From Paraburkholderia saeva (GTDB lineage Bacteria > Pseudomonadota > Gammaproteobacteria > Burkholderiales > Burkholderiaceae): a stretch of DNA of 64,000 bases. Below, piece by piece: positions 7,322 to 15,089 of this stretch. The stretch's first letter is position 1, and each line of letters starts with the position of its first letter. A program made the translations under genes and the position numbers. The stretch is taken from the NCBI RefSeq assembly GCF_907164555.1, contig NZ_CAJQZC010000005.1:493565-557564 (forward strand), given 5' to 3'. The notes beneath the pieces were generated by a model. The model ran no database searches, was not told the DNA's origin, and saw nothing but the letters and a program-made list of their open reading frames with translations.

Positions 7322-10096
7322 ATGACCGACAGACTCGACACCTATACGCGCAAACGCCGCTTCGATGAAACGCCAGAACCGTCCGGCGTGCCGGCGAAAA
7401 AGCGCGCCTCGGCGAAGACGTCGACGCAGAGGCGCACGCATGCACTTTCATACGTAATTCAGGAACACGATGCGCGCCGGCTTCATTACGACTTCCGTCT
7501 CGAACTCGACGGCGCGCTGCTGTCGTGGGCTGTACCGAAGGGGCCGAGTCTCGATCCGTCGGTGAAGCGCCTTGCGGTGCACGTCGAAGATCATCCGCTG
7601 GAATACGGCTCGTTCGAAGGCACGATCCCGGAAGGCAACTACGGTGCAGGCGACGTGATCGTCTGGGATCGCGGCACGTGGGAGCCAGCGGAAGGCGAAG
7701 CGCACGCGCGCGAGGCGTACAAGGCAGGCAAGCTCAAGTTCGAACTGCATGGCGAAAAGCTGCGCGGCGGCTGGACGCTTGTGCGTAGCCACATGCGCGG
7801 CTCCGGCGACAAGGAGCAGTGGCTGCTCATCAAGGAACGTGACGTAGAAGCACGCGACGAAAGCGCCTACGATGTGCTGAAGAAAATGCCGGGCAGCGTG
7901 CTCGACGTGAACAGACGCGGCGCATCGAAGAAGAAAACGCCAGCGACAAAAAAAGCGGTCGCGAAAAAACTTTCGGCTGCGGCCAGTTCGAAGAAGACGG
8001 ACATCGTCGCGACGCGCAGCGCGAAATCGCTACGTGAACTCGCAGCGACCCCCGCTATCGAAGGTGCAAAAAAAGCGACGCTGCCAGCGAGCCTCAAGCC
8101 GCAACTCGCGACGCTCGTCGACACCGCACCGCCTGGCGACGAGTGGCTCTACGAGATCAAGTTCGACGGCTATCGTGTGCTCGCGCGCATCGATCATCGC
8201 GCGAACAGGGAGGCGCCGGTGAAGATATTCACCCGTGCGGGCAATGACTGGACATCAAAATTTCGCCAGCAGGCCGACGCGCTCGCGAAACTCGACATCG
8301 AATCGGCGTGGCTCGATGGCGAAGCCGTCGTGCTCGACAACAACGACGTGCCAAGCTTCCAGCTTCTGCAGAACGCGTTCGACGCCAACCGCGCGCAGGA
8401 CATCACGGTCTATTTCTTCGACGTGCCGTTTCTGAACGGCTACGACCTGCGGGGCGTGCCGCTCGTGCAGCGTCGCGCGATTCTCAAGGCGTTGCTGGAA
8501 CCGTTGAAGCACAACGTGCTGCGTTATTCGGACGACTTCGGTTTCAGCGCGGACGCGCTGCTCAAAAGCGCATGCGACATGGCGCTCGAAGGCATCATCG
8601 GCAAACGTCGCGACAGTCTCTATGGCGCGGGGCGCACGTCGTCGTGGGTCAAGCTGAAGTGCCGGCGGCGTCAGGAGTTCGTGGTCGGTGGTTATACGGG
8701 ACCGGCTGGCAGTCGTGCGGCTTTTGGCGCGCTGCTGCTGGGCGTCTACGACGCGCACGGCAAGCTGCAATACGCGGGGCGCGTCGGTACGGGTTTCGAT
8801 GCGGCAACGTTGCGTTCGGTGAAGAAAGAACTCGACGCGCTCGAAACGCAGCGGATGCCGTTCGCGAATGCGCCGCGCGAACGCAGTCGCACGCCGGTGC
8901 ACTGGGTCAGGCCGGAACTCGTCGCCGAATGCAATTTCGCGGAATGGACCAGCGAGCGGATCGTGCGGCAGGCGTCGTTCGTCAGTCTGCGTCGCGACAA
9001 GCCAGCGCGGCAGATCGTCAGGGAAGCGCCGCGCAAAGGAGCCGAAGTGGAACAGTCATCAGGTGAAGCCGTCTCTTCCGCGTCCACGCCGAAAAAGCGC
9101 GCCGCAAGGCAGACCGGCAGCGAGTTAGCCGCGGGAACAGCGCCCGCAAAGCCGACCACTAAACGCGCGACAAAAAGTGCTGCTGCGAAAGCCGGCGAAA
9201 CATCGGTTGCGGGCGTGCGCGTCTCGCATCCGGACCGCGTGATCGACAAAAGCACCGGCACGCGGAAGATCGATCTCGTGCGCTACTACGAATCGGTGGC
9301 GCGCTGGATGCTGCCGCACCTGGAGGACCGTCCCGTTTCGCTCGTGCGCGCGCCAGAGGATATCGGCGGCGAACTGTTCTTCCAGAAGCACAGCCAGAAG
9401 CTCTCGATCCCCAACGTGACGCAGCATCCGGGTCTCGATCCGGAGCATCCGCCGCTGATCACGATCGAGAGTGTCGAGGCGCTCGTCGGCGCCGCGCAGA
9501 TGGGCACGATCGAACTGCATACGTGGAATGCGGTGGCGTCGAACATCGAGAAGCCGGATCGCGTGGTGTTCGATCTCGATCCTGACCCGTCGCTTGGCTG
9601 GGACAAGATGATCGAAGCTGCGTTGCTTACGCGTTCGCTACTCGAGGAACTCGGCCTCGCGTCGTTCTGCAAGACGAGCGGCGGCAAGGGCTTTCATGTT
9701 GTCGTGCCGCTCGCGAAACAGGCCGGCTGGGACGAAGTGAAGGCGTTTTCGCAGGCCATCGCGCAACACATGGCGACGACGCTGCCCACGCATTTCGCCG
9801 CGAAGATGGGCGCGCAGAACCGCAAGAAAAAAATCTTCGTCGACTATCTGCGCAACAATCGTGGCTCCAGCACCGTGGCGGCGTTTTCCGCACGCGCACG
9901 GCCGGGGCTCGGCGTCTCGGTGCCGCTCGCGTGGGACGAGGTGCCGGCGACCCAGGCCGGCGATCAATGGACCATCGCGAACCTGCACGAACGGCTCGAC
10001 GCATTGAAGACAGACCCGTGGGCCGGTTACGCGAAGACACGTCAGCGCATCACCGCCGCGATGAAAAAGCGGCTCGACGAAGCCGGATCCGTATGA
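7322..10096 (+). CDS. ligD: Multifunctional ATP-dependent DNA ligase LigD
   Basis: A 924-residue end-joining ligase with three domains in the Pseudomonas-type order. First is a 3'-phosphoesterase domain (about 40-190, with EHDARRLHYDFRLE). Next is an ATP-dependent ligase (about 255-550) with the adenylated lysine in YEIKFDGYR (Lys280). Last is a primase-like polymerase (about 620-915) with the metal-binding DLDPDP. Lys/Ala-rich linkers separate the domains. It trims, fills and seals breaks held by Ku. The frame is open from a GTG at 7274, but the ATG at 7322 (MTDRLDTYTRKRRF) begins the family-like sequence. It follows ku by 54 bases and is surely co-transcribed. Confidence 0.95.
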   Translation: MTDRLDTYTRKRRFDETPEPSGVPAKKRASAKTSTQRRTHALSYVIQEHDARRLHYDFRLELDGALLSWAVPKGPSLDPSVKRLAVHVEDHPLEYGSFEGTIPEGNYGAGDVIVWDRGTWEPAEGEAHAREAYKAGKLKFELHGEKLRGGWTLVRSHMRGSGDKEQWLLIKERDVEARDESAYDVLKKMPGSVLDVNRRGASKKKTPATKKAVAKKLSAAASSKKTDIVATRSAKSLRELAATPAIEGAKKATLPASLKPQLATLVDTAPPGDEWLYEIKFDGYRVLARIDHRANREAPVKIFTRAGNDWTSKFRQQADALAKLDIESAWLDGEAVVLDNNDVPSFQLLQNAFDANRAQDITVYFFDVPFLNGYDLRGVPLVQRRAILKALLEPLKHNVLRYSDDFGFSADALLKSACDMALEGIIGKRRDSLYGAGRTSSWVKLKCRRRQEFVVGGYTGPAGSRAAFGALLLGVYDAHGKLQYAGRVGTGFDAATLRSVKKELDALETQRMPFANAPRERSRTPVHWVRPELVAECNFAEWTSERIVRQASFVSLRRDKPARQIVREAPRKGAEVEQSSGEAVSSASTPKKRAARQTGSELAAGTAPAKPTTKRATKSAAAKAGETSVAGVRVSHPDRVIDKSTGTRKIDLVRYYESVARWMLPHLEDRPVSLVRAPEDIGGELFFQKHSQKLSIPNVTQHPGLDPEHPPLITIESVEALVGAAQMGTIELHTWNAVASNIEKPDRVVFDLDPDPSLGWDKMIEAALLTRSLLEELGLASFCKTSGGKGFHVVVPLAKQAGWDEVKAFSQAIAQHMATTLPTHFAAKMGAQNRKKKIFVDYLRNNRGSSTVAAFSARARPGLGVSVPLAWDEVPATQAGDQWTIANLHERLDALKTDPWAGYAKTRQRITAAMKKRLDEAGSV

Positions 10097-10148
10097 GCCC
10101 AGGCGTCGCCCGCCTGAAGACGTGACGAACCCGAACTGGAGAAAGACG

Positions 10149-10478
10149 ATGAAAACATCACCCCAACCTTCGACGACGGCCCATGGCCGCGAGACGTCCA
10201 GAAAAAGCGGGCAGGACTCGTCGACGGGCCATGCGAGCCCGCCCACCGACGACAACGTGCCGCTGCCGCACGAAGCGGATCAGGACCCTGGCGGCCATCA
10301 CGATCAGGAGCCGCATCGGGTCGGCAAGCAGGCGCATCACGATGTCGAACACGGTCTGGAAGACACCGACCGGCGTGGCGGCGACGCGTACCAGCAACGC
10401 ACGCAGAACGAGTCGAATGCAAACCGGAACTCGGCGTCAAAGCCGAAGAGCGGCCGCGCGAACGGCATTGAGCGCTAG
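10149..10478 (+). CDS. Small hydrophilic protein of unknown function, downstream of ligD
   Basis: A 109-residue protein almost without hydrophobic residues, rich in Asp, His, Gln, Ser and Asn, predicted disordered. It has no signal peptide or membrane segment, and I do not recognise a domain. A GGAGAAAG ribosome-binding site precedes the ATG, and it follows ligD by 52 bases on the same strand, so it is probably the third gene of the ku-ligD transcript. Its composition resembles hydrophilin-like or stress-tolerance proteins, but that is only a compositional hint. Its stop codon overlaps the stop of the convergent LysR gene on a shared CTAG. Confidence 0.65.
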   Translation: MKTSPQPSTTAHGRETSRKSGQDSSTGHASPPTDDNVPLPHEADQDPGGHHDQEPHRVGKQAHHDVEHGLEDTDRRGGDAYQQRTQNESNANRNSASKPKSGRANGIER

Positions 10479-11413
10479 CGCGGCGCCTGGTCCCAGTACG
10501 GCGGATCGCCGAAATGCGCGCTGAGAAAGTCGATGAAGGCGAGGGTCTTCGGCGGCACGAAGGTACGCGTCGGGTACACGGCCCAGATTGCGACGGTCTC
10601 TGCCAGCGGGTAGCTGTCGAGGACCGTCACGAGTTCGCCGCTGCGCAGGTACCCAGCGACGTCCCACGTCGACTTGAGCGCGATGCCGAAGCCGTCGAGC
10701 AGCGCGGCGCGGATCACTTCGCCGTTGTCGGTGGCGAACCGGCCGTTCACGCGCACGTTGATCCGGCCAGTCGGCGTCACGAAGCCCCAGTCGCGCTGGT
10801 CAGAGAGAATCACGCACTCGTGGTCCTCCAGGTCGGACGGATGGCGCGGCTCGCCGTGCGCTTCCAGATACGCGGGCGAGCAGCAGATCACGCGATGGTT
10901 CACCGCAAGCCGGCGCGCCACCAGCGACGAATCCTTCAGTGCACCGAGCCTGATCGCGACATCGATCCCGGCGTCGACCAGGTCGATCATCTGGTCGGTC
11001 AAACGCAGGTCGACGCTGACGCCCGGAAATTGACGCAGAAACGCCGGCATCACAGGCGACACGTGCTGGCGACCGAACGACGATGGCATCGTCACCCGCA
11101 ACCGGCCTTGCGGGCCCGACTGCGCGTTGCCGACCGAGCCGCGCGCCGTATCGGCCGCGTCGAGCAGCGTCTGCGCGTGCGTCATGAATGCTTCGCCGTC
11201 CTGCGTGAGACTGAGGCGGCGCGTGGTGCGATGCAGGAGTCGCGCGCCTAGCACGTGTTCCAGACTGGCGATCCGCGCGCTCGCCACCGCGGCTGAAAGG
11301 CCAAACTCGCGTCCAGCCGCCGAAACGTTGCTGAGGAGCGCCGCGCGCACGAACAGCGCCACATCAAGCAGATCGAGCCGTTCACGCTCTCGCAGCGGTC
11401 GGGAAGGGGTCAT
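10475..11413 (-). CDS. LysR-family transcriptional regulator
   Basis: A 312-residue LysR-type regulator. The N-terminal winged helix-turn-helix covers about residues 14-75, with the typical SAAVASARIASLEHVLGARL recognition region and LLHRTTRRLSLT wing. A periplasmic-binding-protein-like effector domain follows (about 100-300). The subgroup resembles DsdA/AaeR-type regulators with the SSFGRQHVSPVMP motif. It is divergent from the dehydrogenase gene at 11588 and probably controls it, as is usual for the family. The effector is unknown. Confidence 0.9.
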   Translation of the reverse strand: MTPSRPLRERERLDLLDVALFVRAALLSNVSAAGREFGLSAAVASARIASLEHVLGARLLHRTTRRLSLTQDGEAFMTHAQTLLDAADTARGSVGNAQSGPQGRLRVTMPSSFGRQHVSPVMPAFLRQFPGVSVDLRLTDQMIDLVDAGIDVAIRLGALKDSSLVARRLAVNHRVICCSPAYLEAHGEPRHPSDLEDHECVILSDQRDWGFVTPTGRINVRVNGRFATDNGEVIRAALLDGFGIALKSTWDVAGYLRSGELVTVLDSYPLAETVAIWAVYPTRTFVPPKTLAFIDFLSAHFGDPPYWDQAPR

Positions 11414-11440
11414 TATTCGGAAAATCAGGAAAATGTTTCA

Positions 11441-11451
11441 GTCATTATGAC
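11441..11451. promoter_or_regulatory. Short palindrome in the LysR/dehydrogenase divergent promoter
   Basis: GTCATTATGAC has 5-base arms around one central base, 28 bases before the LysR start codon and within the 174-base divergent region. It sits in an A/T-rich stretch unlike the surrounding DNA. It could be the regulator's operator, though it is not a canonical T-N11-A LysR box. Confidence 0.35.
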
Positions 11452-11587
11452 GGTTTTAGCAGAAGAAAGAACGGCCTACGATGCCATCAGTCCCGATCGA
11501 AAAGCGCCGTTCAAGGGCATGAAAGAGCCCGTCGCGGCGCACCGGTCGCCCATTTCGAACTGACATCCGTAAATCCAGGAGTGCGCC

Positions 11588-12619
11588 ATGAAAGCCGTCG
11601 GTCTTCATCGTTATCTGCCCATCGACAATCCCGAATCGCTCATCGACCTTGAGATCGCCATGCCGGAAGCACGCGGGCACGATCTGCTCGTCCAGGTGGA
11701 AGCAATTTCCGTGAATCCGGTGGACACCAAGGTCCGCGCGCCGAAGGATCAGACCGAGGCCACGCCGCGCATCCTCGGCTGGGATGCCGCCGGAACGGTG
11801 GCCGCTGTCGGCCCCGACGTCACGCTCTTCAAGGTCGGCGACCCGGTGTTCTATGCAGGCAGCATCACGCGGCCGGGCGCGAACAGCGAATACCACCTTG
11901 TGGATGAACGGATCGTCGGACGCAAGCCGGCCTCGCTCGAGTTTTCGCATGCGGCTGCCTTGCCGCTGACCGCGATCACCGCGTGGGAAGCACTTTTCTC
12001 GCGCCTCGGCATTTCGCCGGAAGGCAGGGACAGCGGACGATCGGTGCTGATTGTCGGCGGTGCGGGCGGCGTGGGTTCGATCGGCATCCAGCTCGCAAAG
12101 CAGCTCGGCAAGCTGAAGGTGATCGCGACCGCGTCGCGGCCCGAATCGGCGAAGTGGGCGACCGAACTCGGCGCGGATCATATCGTCGATCACTTCAAGG
12201 ACATCCCGGCGCAGCTGAAGGCGCTGGGTCACGAACAGGTTGACTACGTGCTGATCTTCAACGACACCGACCGGCATTTTCCGGCGGCCGCCGCTGTCAT
12301 CAAGCCGCAAGGCGGCATCTGCACGATCGTGGAAAACAGTGCGCCAGTCGCCGTCGAACTGCTGAAGGCAAAGAGTGCGGCGTTCCATTGGGAATTCATG
12401 TTCACGCGTTCGATGTTCGGTACGCCCGACATGATCGAGCAGCACAAACTGCTGACCGAAGTGGGGCGCCTGATCGATGCCGGCACGCTGCGCACGACGC
12501 TCGGCGAGAACCTCGGACCGATCAACGCGGCGAACCTGCGCCGTGCGCACGCACTGCTCGAAGAAGGCCGCGCGATCGGCAAGCTGGTACTGACCGGGTT
12601 CCGAGGTGACGGGAGGTAG
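11588..12619 (+). CDS. Zinc-type alcohol dehydrogenase-like / quinone oxidoreductase family protein
   Basis: A 343-residue medium-chain dehydrogenase/reductase of the quinone oxidoreductase-like branch. The N-terminal GroES-like domain contains VNPVDTKVR. The Rossmann domain has the nucleotide-binding glycine motif VGGAGGVGSIGIQLAK, and further on ATASRPESAKWATELGADHIVDH. It lacks the clustered cysteines of the structural zinc site, so despite common naming it is probably a zinc-free NAD(P)H-dependent reductase of quinones or enones. It is divergent from, and probably regulated by, the LysR gene. Confidence 0.85.
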   Translation: MKAVGLHRYLPIDNPESLIDLEIAMPEARGHDLLVQVEAISVNPVDTKVRAPKDQTEATPRILGWDAAGTVAAVGPDVTLFKVGDPVFYAGSITRPGANSEYHLVDERIVGRKPASLEFSHAAALPLTAITAWEALFSRLGISPEGRDSGRSVLIVGGAGGVGSIGIQLAKQLGKLKVIATASRPESAKWATELGADHIVDHFKDIPAQLKALGHEQVDYVLIFNDTDRHFPAAAAVIKPQGGICTIVENSAPVAVELLKAKSAAFHWEFMFTRSMFGTPDMIEQHKLLTEVGRLIDAGTLRTTLGENLGPINAANLRRAHALLEEGRAIGKLVLTGFRGDGR

Positions 12620-12818
12620 CCCGACATTGCCGGACTACCGCACGTAACGGAACGGAACGCAAAAGCAGAAACGGCGCTGCCGCAAGCGGGGTAATACCCG
12701 ATTCGCCGGAAGCGCGCGCGTGGCCACGAGGCAGTAGACTAGACTGTGTGGGCATCGCGTAACAACGGCTGCGTGGCCGCACGACGGGCGCGCAGCGGCA
12801 CAACAACGAGGTGACGAT

Positions 12819-13367
12819 ATGAGTCCCAGCCTTAGGTGTTTCGCCGTTTCTGTTGCTGCTTCACTGGTGTGCGGGTTGGCGACGCTGTCGCACGCCGCCA
12901 CGCCGATCACGGTCACGTCGCAATCGGCGATGGACGGGCCGATCAAGTACACGGTCAAGGTCACGTCGAAGCAGTTTGGCAACTCGCAGGAGACACGCCA
13001 GATCCGCTCCGGCCAGATGGATGACTACACATGGAAGACCGTGCCGCCGGGCGGCCCCGTGCCGGGCACCGACCAGTGCCCGAACTATGCGTCGCTGCCG
13101 CTCGATGCGAACGGTGCGATGATCCGTCAGACCCAGGTGCGCCTGGCGCCGGTCGTTGCCAGTGACGGCACCGCCACCGTGCAGATGAACTTCCAGGCAC
13201 AGGCGCCGAAGGGCACGAAGTCGGTGACGGCGGGTGGACAGACGCTCAAGTGTCCGAACGACGTGACGGTGAGCCAGGTGGTCCGTTTCACGATGCCGAC
13301 CAACGGCACCGCGAAGACGATCACGATCAGCGACGGCACCCAGGTCGTTGTGACGGCAAAGCGTTGA
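12819..13367 (+). CDS. Exported protein of unknown function
   Basis: A 182-residue protein with a clear signal peptide (hydrophobic residues 8-22, cleavage after SHA near residue 26). The mature domain is rich in Thr, Val and Gln, with alternating hydrophobic residues that suggest a beta-sandwich, and has two Cys that may form a disulfide. GAGGTGA just upstream is a good ribosome-binding site. It resembles conserved hypothetical periplasmic proteins of Burkholderia, but I cannot assign a function. Its 3' end converges with fetB. Confidence 0.7.
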   Translation: MSPSLRCFAVSVAASLVCGLATLSHAATPITVTSQSAMDGPIKYTVKVTSKQFGNSQETRQIRSGQMDDYTWKTVPPGGPVPGTDQCPNYASLPLDANGAMIRQTQVRLAPVVASDGTATVQMNFQAQAPKGTKSVTAGGQTLKCPNDVTVSQVVRFTMPTNGTAKTITISDGTQVVVTAKR

Positions 13368-13445
13368 TCGCTTGATCCGGCTTCGCGCCGACGTGAGCGA
13401 AAGCAGACGGCGTTGAAATCCCGTCGCCCGATCGATGGCGGGATG

Positions 13446-14261
13446 TCAGCGTCGTGACTGCACCTGGCGGTCGAGCAGGCGCGATGCGAGAAACCGGTGT
13501 TCCGCGGAAAAGAGCCGCCGGTAGGTCAGCAGCACGGCGCCCACGGTGCCAAGCGCTGAAGAGGCCGCGATCAGGAACATGATCACGATCTGATAGCGTA
13601 CCGCCTGCAGCGGCGATTGTCCCGCCAGCACCTGGCCCGTCATCATGCCAGGCAGGCTCACCACGCCGACGACAGCCATCTGGTTGAGCGTCGGAATCAT
13701 CCCCGCGCGCACGGCCTGGCGCGCCGGACCCTGCGCCGCTTCCCAGCGTGTCGCGCCGAGCGCAAGTGCCATGTCGACGCGATCGCGGCGCGCCGTCAAC
13801 TCCTCCATCATGCGTTCGATGCCAAGCGAGACGCCCGTCAATGTATTGCCGAGAATCATCCCGAGAATCGGAATCGCATATTGCGGCTCGTACCACGGAT
13901 GAATGCGGATCACGACGAAAAGCCCGACTGCCGCCACGAGCCACGAACTGATCCAGATCGACACGATGCTGTCCGCGCGTTGACCCGCGTAGGTGCGCAG
14001 CCCGCGCTGCGCGCCCGCGAAGCCGGCAATCAGCGTCATCAGGATCATGAGCGGCAGCACCACGAACCAGCGGGCGTACGCGAATACCCAGCCGAGCACG
14101 TAACCGATCGCGAGCAGCTGGACGATCGTGCGCACGGCCGCCCACGCGAGCTTGCGTTCGAGATCGAGCTTCAGCGCGACCGATACCGCGCCGTTCACCA
14201 CGATCAGGAGCGCCGCGATGCCGACGTCCCACAGGCTCAGGTTCTGCAGAGTCTGGCTCAT
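13446..14261 (-). CDS. fetB: ABC transporter permease FetB-like (UPF0014)
   Basis: A 271-residue integral membrane protein with about seven hydrophobic segments and the family features GYVLGWVFAYARW, ILGNTLTGVSLGIERMMEEL and SLPGMMTGQVLAGQSP. In E. coli, FetAB exports iron and lowers sensitivity to peroxide. The start codon overlaps the end of fetA by four bases, indicating translational coupling and a two-gene exporter operon. The metal specificity is inferred from the family. Confidence 0.88.
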   Translation of the reverse strand: MSQTLQNLSLWDVGIAALLIVVNGAVSVALKLDLERKLAWAAVRTIVQLLAIGYVLGWVFAYARWFVVLPLMILMTLIAGFAGAQRGLRTYAGQRADSIVSIWISSWLVAAVGLFVVIRIHPWYEPQYAIPILGMILGNTLTGVSLGIERMMEELTARRDRVDMALALGATRWEAAQGPARQAVRAGMIPTLNQMAVVGVVSLPGMMTGQVLAGQSPLQAVRYQIVIMFLIAASSALGTVGAVLLTYRRLFSAEHRFLASRLLDRQVQSRR

Positions 14262-14989
14262 TGCGCGCCCTCCCGGCGATCATCCTGCAGGTCCGGTAAC
14301 GCAGCGGTCCGGGCGGCTTCGCTGAGCACACCCGCGTGCATCGTCAGGTGACGGTCGCTTACACGTGCCGCCTGGGCCGGATCGTGCGATACCCATACCG
14401 AAGCGCGCGCTGCGTCGCCTGAGGCGAGCCATGCCCCTACAAGCGCCTCGATCGCGTGCGAGGATTCGGGGTCGAGCGATGCGGTCGGCTCGTCGAGCAG
14501 CAGCACCTCGGGCGCGAGTTGCAGGACGCGGATGAGCGCCGTGATCTGCGCCTCGCCGCCGGACAGATCGCCGGCGGACTTGTCGAGGAAATCGTGACCA
14601 CGGCCCGCCTGTTCCGCGAACGAAAGCGCGCGTTCACGATCGAACCGCACGTCGCGATAAGCGACCAGCGTGTACGGATAACGCAGGTTGTCTTCGACCG
14701 TGCCTTCGAGAACGGCCGGCCGCTGGCGGATATACGCGATGTTGCGCCGGTATTGCGTCATCGTGATCCGCGATACGGGCTTGCCATGCCATTCGATGCG
14801 ACCTGCATCGAGCGGATCGAGGAGGGCGAGCGCGCGTAGAAATACGCTCTTGCCGGAGCCCGACGGACCCGTGATGGCGACGCGGTCGCCGGCGGCGAGC
14901 GAAAACGAGGTCGGTTGAAGCAGCACCTGGCCGCGTTGCGCGTCGCGGCGGGTCAGGCCGAAGGCCTCTACGATCGGAATGTCCGTCAT
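14258..14989 (-). CDS. fetA: ABC transporter ATP-binding protein FetA-like
   Basis: A 243-residue ABC ATPase. Walker A is GPSGSGKS (41-48), the Q-loop is near YIRQRP (87-91), the signature is LSGGE (142-146), Walker B is LLLDEP (163-168) and the switch histidine lies in SHDPAQ. It energises the FetB permease for export of iron or a related substrate from the cytosol. The frame extends upstream without family-like sequence, and the ATG at 14989 matches the normal FetA start. It overlaps fetB by four bases. Confidence 0.9.
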   Translation of the reverse strand: MTDIPIVEAFGLTRRDAQRGQVLLQPTSFSLAAGDRVAITGPSGSGKSVFLRALALLDPLDAGRIEWHGKPVSRITMTQYRRNIAYIRQRPAVLEGTVEDNLRYPYTLVAYRDVRFDRERALSFAEQAGRGHDFLDKSAGDLSGGEAQITALIRVLQLAPEVLLLDEPTASLDPESSHAIEALVGAWLASGDAARASVWVSHDPAQAARVSDRHLTMHAGVLSEAARTAALPDLQDDRREGAQ

Positions 14990-15089
14990 GATGTTTCGGG
15001 CGGCGTGTGGCGGTGCATCATGATAGACGGAGCAGGGCGGGCACGGTGTGTGCTGCGCGATCGATAAAGAAAAATGGAAGGGAACCCTC

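Noticed and set aside
13395..13440. Terminator between the exported protein gene and fetB
   Set aside because: The inverted repeat is imperfect and there is no T run on either strand.
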